Shown here piece after piece: positions 34,196-43,636 of a stretch of DNA of 64,000 nucleotides. The notes under the pieces are model-generated. The model was not told the origin of the DNA, ran no database searches, and saw nothing but the letters and a program-made list of their open reading frames with translations. Each line of letters opens with the position of its first letter. Within the stretch, counting starts at the first letter, position 1. The translations under genes and the position numbers were made by a program. This DNA comes from Dietzia cinnamea NBRC 102147. Lineage in GTDB: Bacteria; Actinomycetota; Actinomycetes; Mycobacteriales; Mycobacteriaceae. Location: assembly GCF_001571065.1 (NCBI RefSeq), contig NZ_BCSW01000001.1, positions 124,001 through 188,000 on the forward strand, given 5' to 3'.

Positions 34196-34960
34196 ATGGC
34201 ATCGCTCGACACCAGGTTCACCCGCCCGTCCCTCACCGCCGTGGGGATGAGCGCACTGGGGGTCCTGTCCGTCGGCCTCATCACGACCGGCCTCTGGTAC
34301 GACTCCCACCGCAGCGCCCAGGCCGTCGAGCGCGCCCGCGCCCAGGTGGAGGCCGCCCAGACCGGCGGCCCCACCGCCGAGCCGATCGCGAGCACCACTT
34401 CCGAGACGACCACCGAGACCACCTCGGAGGAGACCGGCGAGCCGCCCACCGAGACGGCCTCGGAGGAGGCGACCTCCACGCCCGTCGCGACGCAGGCGCC
34501 CTCGACGACCGTGCCGACCGCGGCCCCCGCGCGGCAGGACGCCACCGTCCAGCCGGTCCGTCAGGCACCGGTCGCGCCCGTTGCGCCCGCCGTCCCCGTC
34601 GCGCCGGCGGCGCCCGCGCCGGACCCCGGCGGGGGCGCCGGGACCGAGGGCGCCCCGGGGGACGCCCCCGGCGCGGGCCCCGGCACCGGCGAGACAGGCG
34701 GCGGAGAGGCCGACCAGGGTGAGGGTGGCGCGCAGGGTGGTCAGGGCGGCCTCGAGGTGCGGCAGCCCGACGGTGCCCGGCCCGCGCCCGGTTTCCCGGA
34801 CCTGCTGCGGCCGTTCCTCCCCCGCCCGAACGTACTCCCCCAGCCCAACACCGTCGGAGCCGCCGCGCTCGACGCTAACGCGGCCGAGGCTCGGACCACA
34901 GAGGAGGCGGGGGCGGCCGAGCCGGCCGACGAGGCCGACGGCGACGAGCGGGGCGAGTAA
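34196..34960 (+). CDS. Single-pass membrane protein with Thr/Glu and Pro/Ala-rich stalk
   Basis: A 254 aa protein: a short N-terminus, one membrane helix (MSALGVLSVGLITTGLW), then a coiled-coil stretch (AQAVERARAQVEAAQ), a mucin-like segment (TSETTTETTSEETGEPPTE), Pro/Ala/Val repeats (VAPVAPAVPVAPAAPAPD), a Gly-rich run and an acidic end. No enzyme domain is present. It looks like an exported wall-spanning stalk. It starts 11 bp after the DUF1023 hydrolase gene and is probably in the same operon; the Thr/Ser run could be glycosylated. Confidence 0.75.
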   Translation: MASLDTRFTRPSLTAVGMSALGVLSVGLITTGLWYDSHRSAQAVERARAQVEAAQTGGPTAEPIASTTSETTTETTSEETGEPPTETASEEATSTPVATQAPSTTVPTAAPARQDATVQPVRQAPVAPVAPAVPVAPAAPAPDPGGGAGTEGAPGDAPGAGPGTGETGGGEADQGEGGAQGGQGGLEVRQPDGARPAPGFPDLLRPFLPRPNVLPQPNTVGAAALDANAAEARTTEEAGAAEPADEADGDERGE

Positions 34961-34971
34961 ACCCGCTTGGA

Positions 34972-35970
<999 letters not shown>

Positions 35971-36001
35971 TCACGATACGACCGCGGGGTTCCCCGCGAG
36001 C

Positions 36002-38098
36002 TCACTCCGGCCCGTAGAGTTCCGTCGCCCTGGTGAGCGGGGTCCGCCGCTCCGGCGGGAACGGCGAGTCCTCCAGGATCTGCGCGAGCTCGGCGTCGGT
36101 GAACGCGGCGCGCACGGCGTGGATGCGTACCTGAGAATCCGCGTACACGGTGACCAGGCCGGGCGTGGTCGTCAGGTCGAGCAGGTGCTTGTTGGGCCCC
36201 TGGAACCCCCAGTAGTTCGGCGGGCTGACGTACACGTAGGTGACGCCCAGGTCGGCGAGCGCCTGATCGACCCGCGGGTCCTCGCCGGCCCGGTCCATCC
36301 GGGAGAACAGGTAGGTCGTCAGCGGGGCTGTGGAACCGGGCTGCAGGTAGTGCCGCGCCGTCGAGGGCAGGCCATGGGTGGCGTACATCCACCCGGAGCC
36401 CTCGTCGGGGTTCGTGTAGATCAGTCCTGAGTAGGCCTGCGGTTGCTCGGACAACCACTGGAAAGCACGCAGGTCGTGCTGGTCGACCATGCGGCCCCAG
36501 CGCTGGCTGGTGCCGGCCGCGGAGGCGTACTCGGGCGAGGCCTGCACGACCCACGAGCCCACGCCGACCAGGGCGGCCAGCGCCACGGCCACCCGCGCCA
36601 GCTCCACGCCGCGGCCCTCGGGATCGGTGACGGGGTCCATGAGCCGGCCCAGCCAGCCCGCCAGGCCCTGCACGGTGGCGCCCACGCCCACGCCGACGGC
36701 GGCGGCCACCACCACGGCGAGCACCACCCCGATCCGGCGGGGATCGTTGTAGTAGATGCTGCCGATCCCTCGGAGCACGCCGCCGGTCCAGTTGCCGAAG
36801 ACGCTCATGGCGTTCACGCACACCACGAGCAGACCGCCCCACAGCAGGAGCGGCCACACCACGCGGCGGCGCAGCATGACGAGCAGCCCCAGCACCGCGA
36901 GAGACAGGAGCACCCAGCGCACGCCCCAGTCCTCGACGTGCCGGACCTGCAGGGCGACCGCCTTGCCCCACGTCGCGGCGCGATCGGCGCCGATCTCGAA
37001 CTCGAACGCCGAGATGTCGTCGGCCTCCTCCGAGACGGTGAGGACCTGCGGCAGCAGCGTCAGCACCCCCGCCAGGCCGATGCCGGCCAGCACCACGAAA
37101 TCGCGAATCCGTCCCCGCACCGGCCGCCACAGCCCGTCGAAGAGCCACCAGAACAGCACGAACGCCCCGGCGGTGACCATCGCCGAGGGGTGGACGCCGC
37201 CGATGCCGACCAGGCCGAGTGCCGCGGCGGGGATGAGCCGCCGGTCCGCCAGCGCCGCCACCACGACCGCGGCGCCGAGACCGGCCATCCCGTTGGCCAC
37301 GGCGGACGGGGTAGCGGCCACCATCACCTCGACGAACGGCAATCCGGGGAACAGCGGGGTGGCCATCGCGGCGACGGCCGCAGACGTGGCCACGACCGGC
37401 CGAGAGAAAGACCGGTGCGTGATGAGCCACGCCAGCGCCGCCACGCCGAGCGGGAAGACCAGCGCGACGCTGCCGATCTGGACGAGGTTGTACGTCTCGA
37501 CCGCCCCGATGCCGCACAACCCCATTACGAGCGCGGCGATCGCGTGCCACGTGCTCGGGTAGTACAGCGTCGCGCCGTTCTCCGGGTACCGCAGCGCACC
37601 GGCCTGATCAGGCGAGGCCAGGCCCACGTCGTGGATGAAGCGGATGTAGTTGACGTGCCAGTGGGCGTCCCACCCCTGGAAGATGTTCGCGGTGCCGCCC
37701 GGCATCGCCGACAGCTCCGTGATGATCATCTGCCCGATCAGCCAGGCGCTGACCAGCACCGCCGCACCCGGCAGCAGCCACCACCGCGCGCGCCGACGAC
37801 CGCCACGCCCCTCCGCCGGCCGGGATCGGCGCGCTCGTCGTCGTCTCGCCATCCACAACACCCCGGTGATGGCCAACCCCACCGCACCCACGACGGCGGC
37901 GGTGGCGGCCGTGGCGACCACATATCCACCCAACGACCACGGCACGCCGATCCGGCCGTAGACGTAACCGGCGATCGCGGCGATACCGAAGGAGACGGGG
38001 ATCGACGTGGCCACCGACAGCCGCAGGGGCAGCTGCGCGGCGGTGCCGACGATCACGCCGGGCACCACCAGGAGCGCGGTGAGGGTCATCATGACCAT
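36002..38098 (-). CDS. DUF6541 multi-pass membrane protein (Rv3635-like)
   Basis: A 698 aa protein with about 12 hydrophobic segments, a cytoplasmic Arg-rich loop (MARRRRARRSRPAEGRGGRR) and a C-terminal extracytoplasmic domain that includes TYVYVSPPNYWGFQG. The loop NIFQGWDAHWHVNYIRFIHD after helix 4 resembles the acidic-residue loops of GT-C glycosyltransferases. Position next to galE matches Rv3635. Likely a polyprenyl-sugar-dependent glycosyltransferase of the envelope, but activity is not proven. Confidence 0.82.
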   Translation of the reverse strand: MVMMTLTALLVVPGVIVGTAAQLPLRLSVATSIPVSFGIAAIAGYVYGRIGVPWSLGGYVVATAATAAVVGAVGLAITGVLWMARRRRARRSRPAEGRGGRRRARWWLLPGAAVLVSAWLIGQMIITELSAMPGGTANIFQGWDAHWHVNYIRFIHDVGLASPDQAGALRYPENGATLYYPSTWHAIAALVMGLCGIGAVETYNLVQIGSVALVFPLGVAALAWLITHRSFSRPVVATSAAVAAMATPLFPGLPFVEVMVAATPSAVANGMAGLGAAVVVAALADRRLIPAAALGLVGIGGVHPSAMVTAGAFVLFWWLFDGLWRPVRGRIRDFVVLAGIGLAGVLTLLPQVLTVSEEADDISAFEFEIGADRAATWGKAVALQVRHVEDWGVRWVLLSLAVLGLLVMLRRRVVWPLLLWGGLLVVCVNAMSVFGNWTGGVLRGIGSIYYNDPRRIGVVLAVVVAAAVGVGVGATVQGLAGWLGRLMDPVTDPEGRGVELARVAVALAALVGVGSWVVQASPEYASAAGTSQRWGRMVDQHDLRAFQWLSEQPQAYSGLIYTNPDEGSGWMYATHGLPSTARHYLQPGSTAPLTTYLFSRMDRAGEDPRVDQALADLGVTYVYVSPPNYWGFQGPNKHLLDLTTTPGLVTVYADSQVRIHAVRAAFTDAELAQILEDSPFPPERRTPLTRATELYGPE

Positions 38099-38217
38099 CG
38101 CGATGTCGATGACCTGCCTCCGTTCCCCGCCCTGTCAGCGTCTCGTCCCGGCCCGCGGGCTCGTCTCGTGTCCCGCCTTGCCGACCCGCCCATTATGGGC
38201 CACCGCGTCGGGAGACC

Positions 38218-40203
38218 TCAGCGCGGCACGAGCACCCCGACCGGTCCGCTGCCCAGACACAGCTCGGACAGCCCCGCGAGCGGGGCGACGGTGAGTCCGC
38301 TCCCCCCGCCGACGAGACGCGCGTACACCGTGCCCAGGCCCGCTTCGACGGGCACGACCGCGGGCTCGCCGTCGTCGAGGCGCACGGACATGTGACCGTC
38401 GGTCTCGGCGAACACGTGCAGCCGCACCACCCAGTCGCGCCCGATCAGCGGCCCGTCCAGCTCGATCCGGGCGCCGTCCGCGTCGATCCGGTGGCCGCAG
38501 CCCGGCTCGGGACCCTGCGGGAGCGAGCGGCCGGGCACCACGTCGGCCGGCCGGAGGGTTCCGCCCGCATCGATCACCACCGGCTCACGGGTCCACGCCC
38601 CCACCTCCGGCACACCGGACACACCGACGAGCAGCCAGGACAGCCGGTGCGCGGGGGCCGCGACGGGCAGTAGCACCTCGGGCGGGACGTCCTTGTCCAG
38701 CAGCGGTTCGGTGCGCTCGTGCAGCGCGGCGAGCAGCGGCTGGAGGTAGTCGCGGGCAGGCTGCTCGGCCCAGGTCTGCCGGTAGGTGACGGTCGAGACC
38801 GCGGTCGAGGCGAGCAGCGCCACGAGGCCGAGCGCGCCCGCGACCGGCCACCCGCCGCGCGTCGGTGCGATGTGCGTGCGGTGCGGCCCGCCTCGGGTCG
38901 CCGGCCCGGTTCCACGCCGCGGGGCCGCCAGGGCGAGGGCTGCCGCCGCGGCCAGTACGACGGGATATTCGGGGTGGTAGCGCAGCGTCTGGACGATCTC
39001 CGCGGCGGTGTCCGGACCGGCGCGGCCGACCGCCACGAGGACCACCGGGACCAGCGGGTACAGCGCCGCGCCCGCCCAGATCGCGCCGGTGCGGCGTCGG
39101 GTGGTCAGCGACCACGCCAGCACGGCCACGCACGCGGCCGCTCCGGCGATCACCGCGGCGAGGGGCGGGTCGGCCATCGGCGGACCGGGGTGCCAGCGAT
39201 CCCACCGCCACGGCCCTCCGCCGAGCGTCGGCGCGACTGCCAGCCGGTAGGCGTGGTCGACCAGAGCCGCGAACCGCAGTGGTGCGCCGTCGCCTCCCGC
39301 CCCGTCTGCCGGGCCTACAGAGCCGGTCGCGCCACTCGCCGCGCCACTCGCCGCCCCGTTCGGGTCCGGGTCGAGCGTGCCCCCGCCGAGACGGCCGACG
39401 ACGACGAGGAAGACCGCCGCCCACACCGCCACGATCACGGCCTGAGCGAGCCAGGCGGCGCGGGTCCGCCGCCACAGTGCGAGCAGGTCGGCGCGCGTTC
39501 CGCTCGTCGTCCACCACCCGCCCAGCAGCACGACGGCCGCGACCGCCGGGACGATGAGGGCCTTCTCCACGAACAGCAGCCCCAGCGCGGTGGCCATCGC
39601 CGCACCCACCGCGTGCCGCGTCCTGCCCGTGCGCGCGAGGAGGGCCATCGACGCGACGGCCAACGCCATCGCGGCGGTGAGCGGGAGCGCGTTGAGCGCC
39701 GCCGCCCACCATGTCGCGGCGGGCAGGCCCAGCGGGATCGCCAGTGCCGCCGTCAGCGGGACGAGCAGGGCCGTCCGCCCCGACAGCAGCACCCACAGCA
39801 TGCGGGCCAGCGCCGCGCCGGAGACCAGCTGGAGCAGTGCGATCTGCAGCAGCGGCATCCGGAAGTCCAGCGGCGCCAGATGGGCGGACAGCCAGACCAG
39901 GGCCATCCCGCCGGGCATGAGGTGACCGTCGTGGTCGGTGAACAGCAGGTCCGGATCCGGCCACGCGTGCCGGGCGGCCAGGCCGTGGAGGATGAGGTCG
40001 TCCCAGTAAAACCAGCCCGCCGCCGCGACCCACAGCCGCACCCCCGTGGCCGCCAGCACCACGAACGCGCAGGACACGAGCAATGCGCGGCGGCCGAGCA
40101 CGGGGCGGGAGGGCGCGGGCGCGGACTCGGTGCACGGACCGGTCTCGGCGGCAGGATCCGTCTCGGCGGGTGCGGGGCTGCGGTCGGGGGTCGCGGGCGG
40201 CAT
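38218..40203 (-). CDS. Large multi-pass membrane protein, GT-C-like
   Basis: A 661 aa protein with about 10 helices and a C-terminal extracytoplasmic beta-rich domain of about 170 residues (HRIDADGARIELDGPLIGRD). The first loop has WVAAAGWFYWDDLILHGLAA, the WDD acidic pair typical of GT-C enzymes that use lipid-linked sugars. ATG 40203 is chosen; the open frame from 40347 adds only low-complexity residues. It is 119 bp upstream of the DUF6541 gene on the same strand. Function is inferred from topology only. Confidence 0.75.
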   Translation of the reverse strand: MPPATPDRSPAPAETDPAAETGPCTESAPAPSRPVLGRRALLVSCAFVVLAATGVRLWVAAAGWFYWDDLILHGLAARHAWPDPDLLFTDHDGHLMPGGMALVWLSAHLAPLDFRMPLLQIALLQLVSGAALARMLWVLLSGRTALLVPLTAALAIPLGLPAATWWAAALNALPLTAAMALAVASMALLARTGRTRHAVGAAMATALGLLFVEKALIVPAVAAVVLLGGWWTTSGTRADLLALWRRTRAAWLAQAVIVAVWAAVFLVVVGRLGGGTLDPDPNGAASGAASGATGSVGPADGAGGDGAPLRFAALVDHAYRLAVAPTLGGGPWRWDRWHPGPPMADPPLAAVIAGAAACVAVLAWSLTTRRRTGAIWAGAALYPLVPVVLVAVGRAGPDTAAEIVQTLRYHPEYPVVLAAAAALALAAPRRGTGPATRGGPHRTHIAPTRGGWPVAGALGLVALLASTAVSTVTYRQTWAEQPARDYLQPLLAALHERTEPLLDKDVPPEVLLPVAAPAHRLSWLLVGVSGVPEVGAWTREPVVIDAGGTLRPADVVPGRSLPQGPEPGCGHRIDADGARIELDGPLIGRDWVVRLHVFAETDGHMSVRLDDGEPAVVPVEAGLGTVYARLVGGGSGLTVAPLAGLSELCLGSGPVGVLVPR

Positions 40204-40514
40204 CGCGGGCAAGGCTAGCCGGATCCCGGGCCCCGGAGTCTTCGGTGTCCGCGCGCGTCGGCCGGGAAAGTCCGCACACGCCGCCTCGGCCACAGCCGCG
40301 CGCGGCCATGGCGTCTCGCCCGTCCCCCTGCGCAGGCCAGACGCCATGGCGAGGAGCGACGATGAATATCCCGCGCATCCACGGGAGCGAGACGCCAGGG
40401 AGGAGAGCGGCTGTGGGCCGGGCCGCGTGCATGCGCTCGCGCTGATGCGCAGCCGCGTCTGCTGATGCCCTGCCGCGGGCGGGGATGTCCGAGGCCGTCG
40501 CTAGGGTGCCCCGC
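40204..40514. other. Intergenic region with repeated AGACGCCA motif
   Basis: The 311-bp divergent gap between the GT-C-like and nuclease genes carries GCCATGGCGTCT (40305-40316) and its perfect inverse AGACGCCATGGC (40339-40350) with a 22-nt spacer, plus a third AGACGCCA at 40390-40397. It could form a hairpin or be a bound regulatory array. No gene is seen. Confidence 0.45.
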
Positions 40515-41348
40515 ATGAGTTCCGGAACCCCTCGTGCAGTCGGTGCAGTCGTCCTCGGTGTGGCCATGCTGGCAGGGATCGGCTGGTGCGCGGAGGCCGG
40601 GGACGGCGCTCCCGGCACGACCGGAACTCCCCAGAGCTCGCAGGTCGATCCGGGCGGGCCCGTCTCGTCGTCGTCGCCGATCCCACCGGCCCCGCCCGCG
40701 CCGGACGCGGGCACAACGGCCGACCCCGCGCCGCCGGCCGACCCCGCGCCGCCAGCGGACCTGTCGGGCGACCCGCAGGTCATCGCCGCGAAGGTGGCGC
40801 TACCGCAACTCGAGGTTAAGGGCCGTGCGCCCAGGACGGGCTACGACCGCGACCTGTTCGGCCAGTCCTGGACCGACGACGTGTCCGTCGAATTCGGGCG
40901 CAACGGCTGCGACACCCGCAACGACATCCTCAAGCGGGACCTCACGGACCTCACCTTCCGGCCGGGAACCCGCGACTGCGTGGTCCTCACCGGCGTCCTC
41001 GAGGGCCCGTACACCGGGGAGCGCATCGAGTTCACGCGCGGACAGGACACCTCCTCGGAGGTGCAGATCGACCACGTGGTGGCGCTGTCGGACGCGTGGC
41101 AGAAGGGCGCCCAGCAGCTCACCGAGGAACAGCGGCGCGATTTCGCCAACGACCCACTGAACCTCATGGCCGTGGCGGGGTGGGCCAATCAGCAGAAGGG
41201 CGACGGCGACACCGCCACATGGCTACCGCCGCGTCGCGAGTTCCGCTGCTCGTACGTGTCACGGCAGGTGCTGGTCAAGGAGCGCTACGGGCTGTGGGTG
41301 ACGGCCGCCGAGCGCGACGCGATGGACCGGATCCTGGCAAGCTGCTGA
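40515..41348 (+). CDS. Exported HNH-family nuclease (DUF1524)
   Basis: A 277 aa protein with a signal peptide (SSGTPRAVGAVVLGVAMLAG), a Pro/Ala/Asp-rich linker (about 35-85), and a DUF1524 domain: GYDRDLFGQSW, GCDTRNDILKRDL, EVQIDHVVALSDAWQKGA (catalytic His), then NDPLNLMAVAGWANQQKGD (Asn). The four cysteines of the domain suggest disulfides outside the cell. Family members are secreted DNases used in scavenging or competition. ATG 40515 gives the best signal sequence; ATG 40485 is also in frame. Confidence 0.88.
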   Translation: MSSGTPRAVGAVVLGVAMLAGIGWCAEAGDGAPGTTGTPQSSQVDPGGPVSSSSPIPPAPPAPDAGTTADPAPPADPAPPADLSGDPQVIAAKVALPQLEVKGRAPRTGYDRDLFGQSWTDDVSVEFGRNGCDTRNDILKRDLTDLTFRPGTRDCVVLTGVLEGPYTGERIEFTRGQDTSSEVQIDHVVALSDAWQKGAQQLTEEQRRDFANDPLNLMAVAGWANQQKGDGDTATWLPPRREFRCSYVSRQVLVKERYGLWVTAAERDAMDRILASC

Positions 41349-41361
41349 CGCCCGGGGGCCC

Positions 41362-41395
41362 GGCGGGCCGGGCGGGCCGGGCGGGCCGGGCGGAC
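41362..41395. repeat. GC-only 9-bp tandem repeat
   Basis: Three perfect copies of GGCGGGCCG (41362-41388) plus a partial fourth, directly after the nuclease stop codon. It is fully GC and can fold on itself, so it might act as a transcription brake between convergent genes. Confidence 0.7.
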
Positions 41396-41450
41396 TGTTG
41401 AGCGGCGCACCCGGGCTGGTCGACCTGCCCGGGCTGATCGATCCGGCCGC

Positions 41451-42341
41451 TCAGAAGTCGAAGAAGCCGCCGCCGTCGCCGCCGAACAGACCCCCGTCGA
41501 AGAACCCGCCGCCGCCGTCTCCCCCTCCGCCATCGCCGCCGAAGAGCCCGCCGTCGAAGAAACCACCGCCGTCACCACCGGCGTCTCCGCCCTCGCCACC
41601 GTCGCCGCCGAACAGGCCGCCGTCGAAGAAGCCCTCGCCGTCGCCGCCGTCAGCGCCGCCCATGTCACCGACGTCGGCGCCGCCCTCGCCGACCCCGGCC
41701 GCGAAATCCTCACCGGAGTAGCCGACGCCCGCCATTCCGGCGAACAGCATGTTGAACATCATCATCGAGCCCATCGTCCAGACGCCGGTGGCCAGCGCGG
41801 ACGCCCACCAGGGCTCCGAGTACCAGCCCGCGGGCACCGGGCGGCCCGCCACGACACCACCCGGGTAGTAGTGCGGGGTTTCGTCGCTCGGGTCGGTGGC
41901 GGCCTTCAACTTGCGGCCCTCGACCTCGACCTCGCGGTCCTCGGTCACCCGGCCGGCGCGATCCTGGCCGGGGGTCGGCGGCAGCTCAGGGCCGGGGTCG
42001 AGGCCCATCGCCGAACGGGCGGCGCGCACGTAGTACAGGCCCTCCAGCGCGGTGTCCTTGGCCAGCTGGGCCTGCACGGGCGTGCGCGCCTTCTCCAGCT
42101 CCGCCACGGCGGCGGTGTAGCGCTCGGAGGCGTCGGCCATCGCCTGCTTCGACGCCTCGTCCGTGCCGTCGAGATTGAAGACCTGCCCGCCGAGCCGCTC
42201 GATCCAGCGGGACGCCTCGGCGCGGTAGTCCTCGAGATGACGGTTGTGGTGCGCCTCCAGCTGCGTCTGGCCCTTGTTCTGGCTGCGGGAGATCACAGCG
42301 ACGGCCACCGCGATCACTGCGGCGATGAGGAGGAATTCCAC
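41451..42341 (-). CDS. Membrane protein with C-terminal Phe/Gly/Asp repeats
   Basis: A 296 aa protein. One N-terminal helix (MEFLLIAAVIAVAVAVI) anchors a coiled-coil domain (about 20-130, QLEAHHNRHLEDYRAEASRW) and a second hydrophobic stretch near 185-210 (ALATGVWTMGSMMMFNMLFA). The last 70 residues are low-complexity, with the unit FFDGGLFGGDGG three times and a closing FFDF. Many actinobacteria have similar proteins ending in Gly-rich Phe repeats after a TM segment. Function is not known. ATG 42341 begins directly at the helix. Confidence 0.75.
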   Translation of the reverse strand: MEFLLIAAVIAVAVAVISRSQNKGQTQLEAHHNRHLEDYRAEASRWIERLGGQVFNLDGTDEASKQAMADASERYTAAVAELEKARTPVQAQLAKDTALEGLYYVRAARSAMGLDPGPELPPTPGQDRAGRVTEDREVEVEGRKLKAATDPSDETPHYYPGGVVAGRPVPAGWYSEPWWASALATGVWTMGSMMMFNMLFAGMAGVGYSGEDFAAGVGEGGADVGDMGGADGGDGEGFFDGGLFGGDGGEGGDAGGDGGGFFDGGLFGGDGGGGDGGGGFFDGGLFGGDGGGFFDF

Positions 42342-42424
42342 GACACGACCTTTCTCGGTACTGGTTCCGAGGGTACCGAGAACGCGGGTTCGGGCGCGCC
42401 GTCCCGCCGGGGTCAGGGGCGCCG

Positions 42425-43633
42425 TCAGGGGCGGCCGTCCCCGCCGCTCACCACGCCCGCCTCGCGCAGGCGGGCCACCTCCGCCCGGCCGATCCCGAAC
42501 CCGGTGAGCACCTCGTCGGTATCCGCCCCGCGAGGGCGTGGGCCGAAACGGACGGACCCGGGCGTCTCGGACATCTTCACCGGAATCCCGACGCTGCGGT
42601 ACCCCTCCCGCTCGACCACCATCTCGCGGTGCAGGACGTGCGGCATCTCGAGTGCCTCGCCGACCTGGTTGACCGCCCCGGAGGGCACTCCCGCGGCGCG
42701 GAGCCGAGCCGCGAGGTCTTCACGGCCGATCGAGCCGACGAGATCCCCGAGGATCACCCGGAGCTCCTCCGCGTGCGCGAGCCGGTCGGAGTTGGTGCGG
42801 AAACGGGGGTCGTCGGCGAGGTCGGGCGCGCCCAGCGCAGCCGCGAGGGAACGGAACTGGCGGTCGTTGCCGGCCCCGATGAAGAAGGGACCGTCCACGC
42901 ACGTGAAGGTCTCGTAGGGGCAGATCGTCGGGTGGGCGACCCCGGTCCTGACAGGCTGTTCGCCGCTCGCGAACCACTTCCCGGCGTGCGGGTGCAGGAT
43001 CGACACGGCATTGTCGAGCAGCGCGAGATCGATCAACTGCCCGCGCCCGGTCGACTCGCGGGCGTGCAGCGCCAGCAGGATCCCGTTCATCGCGTTGAGG
43101 CTGGTGACGATGTCGACCAGCGGGATGCCGATCCGCATCGCCGGGCCCTCGGGTTCTCCGTTGATGCTCATCAGGCCGGACAGCGCCTGCAGGACCGCGT
43201 CGTAGCCCGGCGCCCCGCCCAGGGGGCCGTCGACGCCGTACCCGGTGATGCGGCAGTGGATCAGTCGCGGGAACCGCTCGGCGATCACCTCGTCCGCCAG
43301 CCCCCACCGTTCGAGGGTCCCGGCCTTGAAGTTCTCGATCACCACGTCCGCGCCCTCGAGCATCCGCCGCAGCAGAGCCTGCCCGTCCTCGGTGCGCAGG
43401 TCGATGCTCACGTTGCGCTTGTTGCGGTTGAGCCCGTCGAAGTAGGCACTGTGGTCGGCCCGCACGAACGGCGGCCCCCACCCGCGGGTCTCGTCCCCGT
43501 CCGGGGGCTCGACCTTGATGACGTCGGCACCGTGGTCGGCGAGCATCTGCCCAGACAGGGGACCGGCGAGGACGCGGGACAGGTCCACCACCCGGATGTC
43601 GGTGAGCGCGCCGGTGCGCGGCATGTCGGTCAC
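42425..43633 (-). CDS. CaiB/BaiF family CoA-transferase
   Basis: A 402 aa class III CoA-transferase: RVVDLSRVLAGPLSGQMLAD, LGADVIKVE-like HGADVIKVEPP, and NRNKRNVSIDLRTEDG. The catalytic aspartate is expected in the segment ALSGLMSINGEPEGPAMRIG, then GIPLVDI. It moves CoA between acyl groups, probably activating the substrate of the two acyl-CoA dehydrogenases encoded just upstream. GTG 43633 starts 3 bp after their operon; ATG 43624 is in frame. Confidence 0.9.
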   Translation of the reverse strand: MTDMPRTGALTDIRVVDLSRVLAGPLSGQMLADHGADVIKVEPPDGDETRGWGPPFVRADHSAYFDGLNRNKRNVSIDLRTEDGQALLRRMLEGADVVIENFKAGTLERWGLADEVIAERFPRLIHCRITGYGVDGPLGGAPGYDAVLQALSGLMSINGEPEGPAMRIGIPLVDIVTSLNAMNGILLALHARESTGRGQLIDLALLDNAVSILHPHAGKWFASGEQPVRTGVAHPTICPYETFTCVDGPFFIGAGNDRQFRSLAAALGAPDLADDPRFRTNSDRLAHAEELRVILGDLVGSIGREDLAARLRAAGVPSGAVNQVGEALEMPHVLHREMVVEREGYRSVGIPVKMSETPGSVRFGPRPRGADTDEVLTGFGIGRAEVARLREAGVVSGGDGRP

Positions 43634-43636
43634 GGC

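Noticed and set aside
41362-41395. CRISPR-like array
   Set aside because: The repeat is a contiguous 9-mer with no spacers; no cas gene or spaced palindromic repeats occur anywhere in the window.
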